A program made the translations under genes and the position numbers. Positions 46,643 through 55,264 of a DNA stretch of 64,000 nt are shown piece by piece (within the stretch, counting starts at the first letter, position 1; every line of letters starts with the position of its first letter). The stretch lies in the NCBI RefSeq assembly GCF_039994875.1, contig NZ_CP121196.1, positions 992,001 through 1,056,000 on the forward strand, read 5' to 3'. The DNA is from Telmatobacter sp. DSM 110680. GTDB taxonomy: Bacteria; Acidobacteriota; Terriglobia; Terriglobales; Acidobacteriaceae. The notes beneath the pieces were generated by a model. It did not search any database. It was not told the DNA's origin and was given only the letters and a program-made list of their open reading frames with translations.

Positions 46643-48007
46643 TCACCCTTTCTCGACTTGCGCACAAGCTGCAGTAAGCTCATGCCAGATGCGGTCCAGC
46701 CATGTCTCGTGTTCTGGCTTCATCAGGACCGACCGCAGGCAAGTGGCGTAGCTTTGATTGGCGCTTTGATCGCCCGGGTGCACAAACCAGAATTGCGGCA
46801 ATTGTACTAGCGCGAGGTGCAGGTTGCGTTTCGCTGAAGCCGAAAAAATCGACTGCTCTAGGTCAAATGACCTACTCGCAGCCCTCATTTTCCAGACAAC
46901 GATATCCAATTCAGGCGTCCCAGCCGCCAGTGCCTCAAATCGCGCGTCAGCCCTCAGGCGGCGGTCGAACTCAACGGCCGCCCTTCTGCCGGCTGTCAGC
47001 CCCGAGGCAAACTCTCCGCCCGGCTTCAGTGGCAAGAGCCTTTGCGTCGCCCATAATGCCACCGCCGCGGCGCCTGCGCGGGAGCACTCAAGGCTGATCT
47101 CTCCGAGGTGCAAGTCTCTCGAGGTGAAGTACGTATAGGGTGAATCGTGCTTGTAAAAGCGTCCAACTCCAGGATCTAGGAAAAGCACACAGCCGCACCC
47201 ATAGGGCTGAAGCCCGTGCTTATGCGGGTCGATCACGATTGAGTCCGCCTGCGTTATTGCCGCGTAGGCACACCGGGCCGGATCGTCCAGAGCACCTTCA
47301 ATGAGCTTGAAGTAACCCCCATAGGCCGCGTCCACATGCACTCGGAATTTATATCGGTCGCGTAGTTCAAGGATCTCGGGAAGCGGGTCGACGGCACCAA
47401 TCGCGGTGGTGCCGAGAGTTACAACTACAGTGCCCACATCTCCTTTGCGCAGTTCAGTTTCGAGGGCATCGAGCCGCATGCGGCCACGCGCATCTGCTGG
47501 TACCGCGGCATATTCCAGCTTCAATACCGCGGAGATGCGACTGTGGGTGTAGTGTGCCTGTTCTGATCCGATAATTCGCTTTCCGAGATTGATACGCCCC
47601 GCGACCCAGAGAGCTTCCAGATTGGCCATCGTCCCGCCTGAGGTAAGATGGCCGAGAAATTCGTTCCAGCCGAACATGCGGGCAATTTCCGCTACGGCCT
47701 CGATCTCCATGGCGGAACTTGCCCTGCCCCCATCGCGCGCATGGTTGTTGGGATTGATGGTCATCGCCAGCGCGTAGGCGGCCCTTGCGAGGGGATGCGG
47801 CGGCTTCAGCATTTGCCCGGCATAGAGGGGATGGAAGTACGGGTAGTTGTTCCCCAGCAGATGCGCGGTCTCCTTGAGAATCGCCTCCATGGCGGCGGAA
47901 TCGAGGTCACTGTGGCGTGAAGGCTCGTAGTTGGGAAGGGCGTCAAATTCGCACTCTAATGCCTCGGTGGCGCGAACGAGTATTTCTGGGACCAGATCCT
48001 TTGGCAT
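46643..48007 (-). CDS. pyridoxal-dependent group II amino-acid decarboxylase
   Basis: A 454-residue PLP enzyme of the aromatic-amino-acid/glutamate decarboxylase family: FHPLYAGQMLKPPHP near the N-terminus, HLTSGGTMANLEAL, the PLP-ring Asp in RVHVDAAYGGYFKL (Asp226), and the Schiff-base Lys in SIVIDPHKHGLQPYGCG (Lys263). The specific substrate is not clear; the active-site segment does not match a known specificity. GAGGG lies 5-6 nt before ATG 48007, so I prefer this to ATG 48028. It leads the operon that continues with the epimerase and galK, an unusual partnership for a decarboxylase. Confidence 0.88.
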   Translation of the reverse strand: MPKDLVPEILVRATEALECEFDALPNYEPSRHSDLDSAAMEAILKETAHLLGNNYPYFHPLYAGQMLKPPHPLARAAYALAMTINPNNHARDGGRASSAMEIEAVAEIARMFGWNEFLGHLTSGGTMANLEALWVAGRINLGKRIIGSEQAHYTHSRISAVLKLEYAAVPADARGRMRLDALETELRKGDVGTVVVTLGTTAIGAVDPLPEILELRDRYKFRVHVDAAYGGYFKLIEGALDDPARCAYAAITQADSIVIDPHKHGLQPYGCGCVLFLDPGVGRFYKHDSPYTYFTSRDLHLGEISLECSRAGAAAVALWATQRLLPLKPGGEFASGLTAGRRAAVEFDRRLRADARFEALAAGTPELDIVVWKMRAASRSFDLEQSIFSASAKRNLHLALVQLPQFWFVHPGDQSANQSYATCLRSVLMKPEHETWLDRIWHELTAACAQVEKG

Positions 48008-48136
48008 GGCGACCCTCAAACGTACCATAGTGAGGCGTGATGCTGGAAGCAGCTCATTTTAATGGCTTTCGCCTTCCGGTGGAATCTCGGCTTCAAGATG
48101 CCGGGTCAGGTTTCGAGGCGAAAATTTGCAGGCAAA

Positions 48137-48145
48137 TGGTACACT
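48137..48145 (+). promoter_or_regulatory. extended -10 promoter of the cold-shock gene
   Basis: TGG-TACACT is a good extended -10 element. A start near 48152 would give a leader of about 140 nt before the cold-shock ATG, like the long leaders of cspA-type genes. No strong -35 box is seen. Confidence 0.4.
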
Positions 48146-48292
48146 TTGAGTAGCGTTAGAGTCGATTCGGGCGTGTGCAGCACCTCGCCCACTGCGTTTC
48201 AGGATTCTCCTTGAACGCGAAACCAAGCAAGATTCTGCCAGTGGTCGCTCCGATTCATCCAGCGCAATTCAATACCAGGAAACGCTAAGAAA

Positions 48293-48493
48293 ATGGAACA
48301 AGGCACTGTGAAGTGGTTCAATGACGCGAAGGGCTTCGGCTTTATCTCGCGCCAGAACGGTGAGGACGTCTTCGTGCATTACTCTGCAATCAACTCGAGC
48401 GGGTTTAAGAGTCTGCAGGAAGGCCAAGCCGTGCAGTTCAACGTCGTAAAGGGACCTAAAGGCTGGCAGGCCGCGGATGTTCAGCCGCTGTAA
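48293..48493 (+). CDS. cold-shock domain protein
   Basis: A 66-residue single-domain OB-fold RNA chaperone. RNP1 (KGFGFI) and RNP2 (DVFVHYS) are present, preceded by [12 protein letters not shown]. It binds single-stranded RNA and melts secondary structure at low temperature or in growth transitions. It is monocistronic, with a long leader and its own terminator, and diverges from the decarboxylase operon. Confidence 0.96.
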   Translation: MEQGTVKWFNDAKGFGFISRQNGEDVFVHYSAINSSGFKSLQEGQAVQFNVVKGPKGWQAADVQPL

Positions 48494-48525
48494 GCCACCG
48501 GATTTTGGCAGAATCTAGCAGACAG

Positions 48526-48562
48526 AAGCGAGGGTCGGGCGGAAGCCCGGCCCTCGGCTTTT
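48526..48562 (+). terminator. intrinsic terminator of the cold-shock gene
   Basis: A 12-bp G+C-rich stem (CGAGGGTCGGGC with one G-U pair, GGAA tetraloop) is followed by GCTTTT, about 35 bp past the stop. Confidence 0.88.
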
Positions 48563-48647
48563 GGATTTCAGCGTTCCCGACCGAACGAACGCTGTGCCTC
48601 CGGGTAATCGCGCAAACCGACTTCTCCGTTCAACCACCCAGCCCATC

Positions 48648-49157
48648 TCAAATCTTCTTCAGATCCGGCCATGCGTAGGCAACTTCCATCAGCTTTGTCC
48701 CACCAACCTCGATCACTTGCGACATGATGAGCGTCCCTCCTGTCCGTTCATAGAAATTCCGCGAACGATTCTGCTCCAGAACCCACACCGCCATGCTCTT
48801 GAAACTGCGCTGCAGAAGTGCCGTGGCCATCGCTCGAAGAAGCGCAGAGCCGGTTCCTCGCTTCTGCGCGTTCTGCAACAAATAGATCGAATAGAGTTCT
48901 GCATCGCAGGACTTAATGGGCTCGCGACTTGGTCCGGCATGTGCAAAGCCGACGACGTGTCCGTTCAACTCAGCCACCAGCACGAGAGCCTCGGCAGTTA
49001 ACCACTCGCTCCACAGTCTTGCGCGCAGCGTTTCATCGAGGCTTGCGAGATAGGCATCCGGCATAATTCCGGCATAGGTGGTCTGCCAGCTTTCCACGTG
49101 AACATGCGCGATGGCCGCTGCATCGCTGATCGCCGCCGGTCGAATCGAAATTGCCAT
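48648..49157 (-). CDS. GNAT family N-acetyltransferase
   Basis: A 169-residue acetyltransferase: ISIRPAAISDAAAIAHVHVESWQTTYAGIMPDAYL, a pattern seen in many YesJ/PA4866-like GNATs, the CoA-binding QKRGTGSALLRAMATALLQ, and the C-terminal LEQNRSRNFYERTGGTL. The substrate is unknown. ATG 49157 is preferred, since AAGGGA lies 5-8 nt upstream and the longer frame to 49220 adds a non-conserved stretch. It is convergent with the cold-shock gene. Confidence 0.87.
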   Translation of the reverse strand: MAISIRPAAISDAAAIAHVHVESWQTTYAGIMPDAYLASLDETLRARLWSEWLTAEALVLVAELNGHVVGFAHAGPSREPIKSCDAELYSIYLLQNAQKRGTGSALLRAMATALLQRSFKSMAVWVLEQNRSRNFYERTGGTLIMSQVIEVGGTKLMEVAYAWPDLKKI

Positions 49158-49533
49158 GGATGTCCCTTGGTTCAGCGCTGACCGAGCTGCCAAACTTCCG
49201 TCACCCGCAGTGCGCCACAATCGCTTTTTTCCACGGGCGTGTCCGGATAGTATGAATCAAACAGCACGAACACAAGAGTTCAAATTAGTTTGCTCAGGTG
49301 TCTAGCCGGTACGACCCGGAAAGCTCAGGGGGTTGGCTAGCGTCACGGGCTGCGGTGCGCCGATTCCACCCCAGCCCGTGATTCATTTTCCATAGGCAAA
49401 CCCTTTGACTCCAGCGGTTTTCTTCGGGACCTTCCTCGGCGTTCCACCCATTACTTTAGGATGGTTAACTGCACCACACCTTTGATTTTCTGCAGTTTTC
49501 CAGTGCTACACTTCGGCCAGTGGAGAGATAAAC
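49158..49533. other. structured intergenic region before the second coiled-coil gene
   Basis: A 376-bp region with no gene. It holds a CTAGCC/GGCTAG pair (49302-49307 with 49335-49340) and a 10-bp stem TCACGGGCTG (49343-49352) with its complement (49372-49381), with an inner GGTG/CACC pair. An extended -10 (TGC-TACACT, 49504-49512), with TTGATT at 49482-49487 as a distant -35, is the best promoter for the small gene; it would leave the hairpins outside the mRNA. Confidence 0.4.
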
Positions 49534-49701
49534 ATGGACCCCTATCGCATCGCCTACGAACAAGCCATGACGGAACTGAACGAGATCACCAGGAAGTTCG
49601 ATCTCCTCCGCATGCAAAAAGCTCAGGTCGAGAATCTCATCAACGCATTTCGTCCCCTGATTGAGAACGCCGACCAGACCGCCAACGCCATCGCCGGATA
49701 G
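49534..49701 (+). CDS. 55-residue coiled-coil protein, paralogue of the one at 40595
   Basis: MDPYRIAYEQAMTELNEITR continues with KFDLLRMQKAQVENLINAFRPLI, a single long amphipathic helix with heptad-like Leu/Ile spacing. It aligns by eye with the first 50 residues of the 121-residue protein at 40595 (Tyr pair, A-[LM], K-x-Q, L-x2-[AL]-x-[RE]-P-[LF]). GGAGAG lies 6-7 nt before the ATG. The domain ends at the shared FRPLI/LEPFL point, so this looks like the minimal form of the family. The Prodigal-sized gene is easy to miss. Function unknown. Confidence 0.7.
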   Translation: MDPYRIAYEQAMTELNEITRKFDLLRMQKAQVENLINAFRPLIENADQTANAIAG

Positions 49702-49728
49702 TTTCCGGCAATGGTTGTCGCATTACGC

Positions 49729-49748
49729 ATGCCGGCGAAAGCCGGCAT
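49729..49748. terminator. GNRA-loop hairpin between convergent genes
   Basis: An 8-bp stem ATGCCGGC closed by a GAAA tetraloop. It lies between the small coiled-coil gene and the convergent maturase gene. No T-run follows on either strand, so its terminator function is uncertain. Confidence 0.4.
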
Positions 49749-49774
49749 ATCCGTCTTGCTTCCCCTTTCAGCCC

Positions 49775-50995
49775 TCAACTTGAAGAGCCGACAAAGCGCA
49801 TGATATTGGCCGGCGGCCGCCCCTCGCGCAGTTCAGTAGCCATGAACTGCATGTACGGGGCGATGTGATGAAAGAAGTGCTTGTAACCGGCGCATAGATA
49901 ATTCAAGCCTGCTTCGCCGTCCGGCGTTGTCAGAAACCGATGCTTGGGGCATTCCCCATTACATGCAAACCTCACATCGCACTCGCGGCACATGCGGGGC
50001 AAAGTATCGCGCTTCGCCATTCCGAACTTTTTCTGCTGCTTCGACGCAACCATCTCGTTCAAATTGTCCTGCAGGACGTTCCCGAGTTTATGTTCCGGGT
50101 AAACGAAGTGATCGCACGAGTAAAGGTCGCCGGTATGCTCCATCGCGAGCGCCGAGCCGCATGTCTTGCGAAACACGCATAGACTGGCCTCCATGCCCAG
50201 CCAGCTCTCAAGCGCAACATCGAACTGCTGGATGAAGTAGTGGCCTACATCCTTCTTTACCCACTCGTCGAAAATCGTAGCTAAAAACTTGCCGTACGCG
50301 AGTGGATCCACGGAGAACTCGGCCACTTCAGCTGCGCGCTGAAAGCTGGGCTGAATCAAGACGAGGCCATCGGAGCCGGGCTCAGTAGTCTCGCGTTCCA
50401 CCACCGGAATGAATTGCATGAAGCCGCTGCCGATCTCCTTCAGGAACCGATAGACCTCGAGGGGATGCTGGGAGTTTTGCCGGTTTACAACGGTCAGCGT
50501 GTTGAATTCGACCTTGTGCTCTTTCAGCTTGGTCAGCCCGCGCATAACGCGGTCGAACGTCGGAGCATTGCCCTTGTCGACCCTGTAGTAGTCGTGCATT
50601 TCCGGTGGCCCGTCGATCGACACGCCGACGAGAAACTTGTGCTCTGCCAGAAACTCTCCCCACTCTTTGTCGATCAAGGTGGCGTTCGTCTGCAATGCAT
50701 TGTGAATCTGCTTGCCGCCGGCATGTTTCTGCTGGAGGGCGACGACGGCGCGAAAAAAATCGACACCCAGAAGCGTGGGCTCTCCGCCTTGCCAGGCAAA
50801 ATGAACCTCATCGAGCGGCTGCGCGGCAATGTATTGCTCGATGTAGCGTTCGAGGACTTCGGGTGACATCGCCCAGTGCTTCGTCTGGGGGTAGAGATTT
50901 TCCTTTTCAAGATAGAAGCAGTATTTGCAGTCGAGATTGCAGATCGGCCCGATGGGCTTGGTCATGATGTGGAAGCCGGTGTCGGGCAATGGCAA
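49775..50995 (-). CDS. anaerobic sulfatase-maturating enzyme (radical SAM)
   Basis: A 406-residue radical-SAM enzyme that oxidises an active-site Cys or Ser of sulfatases to formylglycine in the cytoplasm. The radical SAM cluster motif is CNLDCKYCFYLEK (Cys19, 23, 26), followed by FAWQGGEPTLLGVDFF and the SPASM-type auxiliary cluster region (CGSALAMEHTGDLYSCDHFVYPEHKLGNV; CRECDVRFACNGECPKHRF). It is divergent from the sulfatase gene 176 bp away, its evident substrate. Confidence 0.94.
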   Translation of the reverse strand: MPLPDTGFHIMTKPIGPICNLDCKYCFYLEKENLYPQTKHWAMSPEVLERYIEQYIAAQPLDEVHFAWQGGEPTLLGVDFFRAVVALQQKHAGGKQIHNALQTNATLIDKEWGEFLAEHKFLVGVSIDGPPEMHDYYRVDKGNAPTFDRVMRGLTKLKEHKVEFNTLTVVNRQNSQHPLEVYRFLKEIGSGFMQFIPVVERETTEPGSDGLVLIQPSFQRAAEVAEFSVDPLAYGKFLATIFDEWVKKDVGHYFIQQFDVALESWLGMEASLCVFRKTCGSALAMEHTGDLYSCDHFVYPEHKLGNVLQDNLNEMVASKQQKKFGMAKRDTLPRMCRECDVRFACNGECPKHRFLTTPDGEAGLNYLCAGYKHFFHHIAPYMQFMATELREGRPPANIMRFVGSSS

Positions 50996-51171
50996 CCTCG
51001 CTGGGGTTTGATGATACGCGGTGATCTAGAGGGTGGACATGAAATTCAGAGTCCTTGACAGGGCAGTGCGCGAACGAATATCAAGGCAGCTTCACGTATT
51101 GTTCCGATGGAAATGCAAAATGAAGGAAGGCTCGTTAAGGAATCCGCTGGGTTCCGGACAGGCATAAGAAC

Positions 51172-52677
51172 ATGGAAACCCGCAGGACGGTGTTGAAGTA
51201 CCTGACAGGCGCAGCCGGCGCATCGGCTTGCAGCTTCAATGCCCTCGAGTCTTTTGCCCGGCAACTGGATGGCACCAGCAAGAGGCCGAACATCGTCTGC
51301 ATCGTAGGTGAAGGCTTGCGCTGGGACGAGTTGTCTTCGACAGGCAACAAACTGATCAAGACACCGAACCTCGACCGCATCGGGCGAGAGGGCTGCACCT
51401 TTAAGAACGCATTCGTCGTGAACGCGCTCTGCCTGCCGTCGCGCGCCACCATGCTGACCGGGATGTATTCGCACACCACGGGTGCCGTCTCGAATGTCGA
51501 GGGCAAGATTCCGCCGCGCTTCCCACTGGTCTCCGATCTTCTCCAACAGGCCGGATACGAGACCGCGTTCCTCGGCAAGTCGCACATTGAAGGCGCGCTA
51601 ATGGAGCACAACTGGGACTACTACTTTGGCTTTGTCGGGCAGGCCGACTACTACCGCCCCAAGATCACCGAGGGAGTGCGCGGCAAGTACGGCCCGGCCA
51701 AGCTCTACGAAGGCGAGTATGTAGATACGCTGCTCACGCAGAAGGCCATCGCGTGGCTAAAGCAGGAGCGAACTAAGCCGTTCTGCCTCTTCCTCTGGTT
51801 CTACGCTCCGCATGCGCCGTTTTACAGGCCGAAGGATCTGGTCAACGATTTGAATGGCGTCTCTATTCCCAAGCCGAAGACGTTTGATGAGAATCTCAAC
51901 TCCTACAAAGGGAAGCCGCGAGCGGTGGCGGATGCGGACAACAAGATCGGCTATTCGGAGGTCTTCAGCGATGATCCACGCTCGCTCGAAGAGCTGGTAA
52001 AGAACCACTACGTCGGCGTAGAAGACAACGATCGCAACATGGGCGCCGTCTGGCAGGAACTTGAACGACAGAAGATCGCGAACAATACTGCGGTTCTGCT
52101 CAGTTCCGATCACGGCTTCTTCCTCGGCGAACATCATCTCTACGACAAGCGTCTGATGTACGAGCCATCGATCCGCGTTCCGATGATCGTCAGTTGTCCT
52201 GGCCGCGTGCAGCCGGGAAGTTCCTCCAATGAGATGGTTCTGAACTTGGATATTGCTCCGACTCTTCTCCAGATTGCCGGCGTGGCCGTTCCCGCCGAGA
52301 TGCAGGGTAAAAGCATGATGCCGCTGGCCGAGGGCAAGGGCGTACCGTGGCGCAAAGACTGGCTTTACGAGTACTACGAATATCCGGGCTTTGAGAACGT
52401 GCGTCCATGTCGCGGGGTGAGAACCGATCGCTACAAGTTCATTCACTTTTTCGTCGACCCGCAGGAGTTCGAACTTTACGATCTGCAAACCGATCCCGAC
52501 GAGATGAACAATCTCTACGGCAAACCTGAATTTGCAGAACTAACGACGCAGTTGAAAGACCGAATGACCGCGCTGCGAGCCGAGACCAACGACACCTACC
52601 AATACAAGCCCAGCGGTATCCCCCTTCACTGGGAACTCGGAACGCAGACCGAATCGGGACTGAAGCGCGCGAACTGA
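51172..52677 (+). CDS. Tat-exported C-type sulfatase with altered N-terminal metal site
   Basis: A 501-residue arylsulfatase-family enzyme. Tat signal TRRTVLKYLTG is at residues 3-13. The formylglycine motif is ALCLPSRATMLTG, with Cys87 to be converted by the neighbouring maturase. A second metal/phosphate site SSDHGFFLGEHH (Asp313, His314) is intact. However, at residues 45-50, where most sulfatases have an Asp-Asp pair (as in A-D-D-x-R), this one reads VGEGLR, losing both metal-binding Asp. It may use Glu47, have another ligand, or be inactive. The natural sulfated substrate is unknown; the secreted sugar hydrolase elsewhere in the window hints at polysaccharide use. Confidence 0.9.
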   Translation: METRRTVLKYLTGAAGASACSFNALESFARQLDGTSKRPNIVCIVGEGLRWDELSSTGNKLIKTPNLDRIGREGCTFKNAFVVNALCLPSRATMLTGMYSHTTGAVSNVEGKIPPRFPLVSDLLQQAGYETAFLGKSHIEGALMEHNWDYYFGFVGQADYYRPKITEGVRGKYGPAKLYEGEYVDTLLTQKAIAWLKQERTKPFCLFLWFYAPHAPFYRPKDLVNDLNGVSIPKPKTFDENLNSYKGKPRAVADADNKIGYSEVFSDDPRSLEELVKNHYVGVEDNDRNMGAVWQELERQKIANNTAVLLSSDHGFFLGEHHLYDKRLMYEPSIRVPMIVSCPGRVQPGSSSNEMVLNLDIAPTLLQIAGVAVPAEMQGKSMMPLAEGKGVPWRKDWLYEYYEYPGFENVRPCRGVRTDRYKFIHFFVDPQEFELYDLQTDPDEMNNLYGKPEFAELTTQLKDRMTALRAETNDTYQYKPSGIPLHWELGTQTESGLKRAN

Positions 52678-52718
52678 CCATCAGCGCTGAATGCGAACCA
52701 CAAACTGGCGCGCCGAGT

Positions 52719-52734
52719 GCCGGGAATTCCCGGC
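52719..52734. other. palindromic hairpin between sulfatase and permease genes
   Basis: Perfect GCCGGG/CCCGGC stem with an AATT loop between the convergent stops. No T-run is present. It may be a Rho-independent-like terminator of reduced strength. Confidence 0.3.
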
Positions 52735-52736
52735 GA

Positions 52737-54329
52737 TCACTCACTTGTAATGACCCTGAGTTGACCGGCATTCAGGCGAGGGAGCTGAAATCCGTTCATA
52801 CCCAATGTTGTCTGAGTTCGCGCCATCAACGTGTACTTCGTGAAAGTCACCGGCGTTCCCGCGCAAAGGTGTCGTACTTTCGTGGGCCCGTCCGATCCCG
52901 TCACAAATTGATTGCTCAGATTGACAGCCGACGACCAGACGGGAACGATACCAAACTCCATCGACGCTTTTTCAAGCGACCCGATCCACGCCGCGGATTG
53001 CACAGAGTCGTCCGTCTTCGGCGATGTTCCGCTGCAGGGAGCACTGGACCAGGCCGAGTTGACAAGCGTCAATTCGGGCTCCAGCGGTGCACGACAAGCG
53101 ATGCCTCCAATTTCATCCGGAGGCTCGGCGAAGCCCCTTATGGCGGTGCAAATGCGTAATCCAGATGCTGCGAAGTCATCCTGGCCGAGATTGAATCGTT
53201 CCACCTTTTCTGCGCGCGCCTGCGACAGAGCGAATGTGATTTGCACACTGAGCGGCTTGCCGATGAGTTCGTCATAGACCACGCGCGGCATCGTGAATTG
53301 TGCGCTGGCCACTCTTTCTCCCGGGAAGAACTTGTTCATTGAAATCGACTGCCACGCAGACGTCCAGCGGGTGCCGCCAGAGGATTGGAGCGTGACCTTC
53401 AGGAAATCGGGAATCGTGACCGTCCCATCGGGCACCCCAGAGACGAGCACCGGAATTGAGATTCCAACCCGATCACGTTGCGCCACCAAGGCAGAGGCTG
53501 CAGTTCCTTCTTTCTCCTGATAAGCGAACTGGGCCGCGACGACTTTTTGCTGGTTGCCAGGATAGTCGCGGTCCATCTGTGCATTGTCGGGTGCGCCACC
53601 CATGCTGAACGCGCCAAATAGCACGACCAGGAGAGCTAATAGAACCCAGGAGACTCTGGCACTCCGCCGCCAATACTGCACGATGATTACGGCCAAGCAA
53701 ACGAAGAATGCAATAAAGACGGTGATCTCGCCTTGATGCGGAAGAGCAGTTCTGTCTGGAGAATGGTACGTAGCCAGCAGCAGAACAATCGCAATGAGAC
53801 AAACGATCCCGCCCAGCACCGCCAGCGTCATGCGTGCGAAGTTTCTCGTGACCGTAGCCAGAGCGACCAAAGGGAGCGCCAGAACACAAGTGATCAGGAG
53901 CGAATCATAGAGAATGCCTCGGAAGGAGGAAAACGGTGAGAACCCCGCCTCCGCCAGCATCAAACACTGCGCCAACAGCAGTGGGGTGTAAAGAAACACA
54001 ATCAGGAATAGCACCTTCGCCGCAAGCAGTTTCTTCCACTCGTAGGGCCTTGTTACCCAGAACTGGCGGTCTCCGACGAGTTTTTCATCGTGAATAAGGG
54101 GAGAGATCAACAGCCACCAGCTCAATGGAACGAGAAAAACCAGGAGATTCGGCAAGTCACTCACTAACCCGAATGCCGAAAATGAGACAGCACTACCGTA
54201 CATCATCGCTCCGGCGTGCCAGCGAGAAGGACAGGTGAACACAAGAGCAGCAGTCACCACCAGAGAGATCAGGATTTCGAGCCACTGGTGACGGGCGTCT
54301 TTCACGAAGATATGCAGGATCTGTTTCAC
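52737..54329 (-). CDS. ABC-2-type permease with a large non-membrane C-terminal domain
   Basis: A 530-residue membrane subunit of the ABC cassette. About six helices (first at 18-34, last at 225-245) resemble ABC-2 permeases. They are followed by a soluble region from about residue 250 to 530 with no membrane segment (FPGERVASAQFTMPRVVYDELIGKPLSVQITFALSQARAEKVERF), probably outside the cytoplasm. It contains six Cys, some possibly disulfide-bonded. It overlaps the ATPase gene by 4 bp (ATGA). The transported substrate or effector is unknown. Confidence 0.75.
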   Translation of the reverse strand: MKQILHIFVKDARHQWLEILISLVVTAALVFTCPSRWHAGAMMYGSAVSFSAFGLVSDLPNLLVFLVPLSWWLLISPLIHDEKLVGDRQFWVTRPYEWKKLLAAKVLFLIVFLYTPLLLAQCLMLAEAGFSPFSSFRGILYDSLLITCVLALPLVALATVTRNFARMTLAVLGGIVCLIAIVLLLATYHSPDRTALPHQGEITVFIAFFVCLAVIIVQYWRRSARVSWVLLALLVVLFGAFSMGGAPDNAQMDRDYPGNQQKVVAAQFAYQEKEGTAASALVAQRDRVGISIPVLVSGVPDGTVTIPDFLKVTLQSSGGTRWTSAWQSISMNKFFPGERVASAQFTMPRVVYDELIGKPLSVQITFALSQARAEKVERFNLGQDDFAASGLRICTAIRGFAEPPDEIGGIACRAPLEPELTLVNSAWSSAPCSGTSPKTDDSVQSAAWIGSLEKASMEFGIVPVWSSAVNLSNQFVTGSDGPTKVRHLCAGTPVTFTKYTLMARTQTTLGMNGFQLPRLNAGQLRVITSE

Positions 54330-55264
54330 GCGTTGATCCTCCTCGCTTCATTTGCATCCGACGACCTATTGTGTTTGCGACTGGATTTGGCAACGGCCAG
54401 AAAGATGGAACGCAGCGGCATCGGATCGAGCGAGAAACTGCGAGCTGTTGGGAAAAATTCGGCCAGTTCCCGCTCGGTAACCTGCTGTCTGTAATCGCTG
54501 TGAACAAAGCGGACGACGTGATCCGCGATCTCAGGCTGCAACCACGACGCCGGGCGATCCTCGGGAAGAGCTGACGCGCGTTCGAGCGTCACAGTTACGT
54601 CCCTGAAGCGATCCGACAGCACGGGAAGTTCCTCAGAGAAGAGCAGCCGCCCCTGTTCCAGAAACCCAACGTGACTCGAAAAGGTCTCAATTTCGCCAAG
54701 GTCATGACTTGAGAGGAAGAGGGTGGTCTCAGGAGCCCGATCCAGCAGGCCCTCGATCAGTTCATCCCTCACTAGAGGATCGAGCCCGGAGAATGGCTCG
54801 TCCAGAACGATCAGCGATGGCCGATACGCCAGCGAGCTTGCGAATGCAGCCTTCATCCGCATGCCGCGCGATAGGTGCTTGAGCTTGCGATTTAAAGGCA
54901 GATCGAACTGCCGTACCAGTTGCTGTTCCAGCGCAGTATCCCATTGCGGATAGAATGACCTGCAATACGCGAGAAAGGCGCCCGTCGTCATCCATTCAGG
55001 CATCTCCTGATTCTCAGAGACATAGCCGATGCGATTGAACGCTTTGCCTGCCACCAGCTTTGTGTCGATTCCAAGAATCTCCGCATGTCCGCTGCTGGGG
55101 CTGAGAATATTCATCAGCATTTTGATGATCGTGGTTTTTCCTGCCCCGTTCGCGCCAACCAGCGCGTAAATGGCACCTTCCGGCACCGCAAGGTCAACGG
55201 CGTCCACAGCCATCGTTTTTCCGAATCTGCGAGATAGCCTTTCAGTGCGGATGGCGAATTTCAT
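54326..55264 (-). CDS. ABC transporter ATP-binding protein
   Basis: A 312-residue ATPase: Walker A GANGAGKTTIIKML, Q-loop region GYVSENQEMPEWM, signature LSRGMRMKAAFASSLAYRPSLIVLDEP (degenerate LSRGM for LSGGQ), Walker B LIVLDEPFSGLDPL and the switch SSHDLGEIE. A C-terminal extension (about 215-312) is usual for ABC-2 ATPases linked to YtrA-type regulators. It is coupled to both neighbours by 4-bp overlaps. Confidence 0.93.
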   Translation of the reverse strand: MKFAIRTERLSRRFGKTMAVDAVDLAVPEGAIYALVGANGAGKTTIIKMLMNILSPSSGHAEILGIDTKLVAGKAFNRIGYVSENQEMPEWMTTGAFLAYCRSFYPQWDTALEQQLVRQFDLPLNRKLKHLSRGMRMKAAFASSLAYRPSLIVLDEPFSGLDPLVRDELIEGLLDRAPETTLFLSSHDLGEIETFSSHVGFLEQGRLLFSEELPVLSDRFRDVTVTLERASALPEDRPASWLQPEIADHVVRFVHSDYRQQVTERELAEFFPTARSFSLDPMPLRSIFLAVAKSSRKHNRSSDANEARRINA

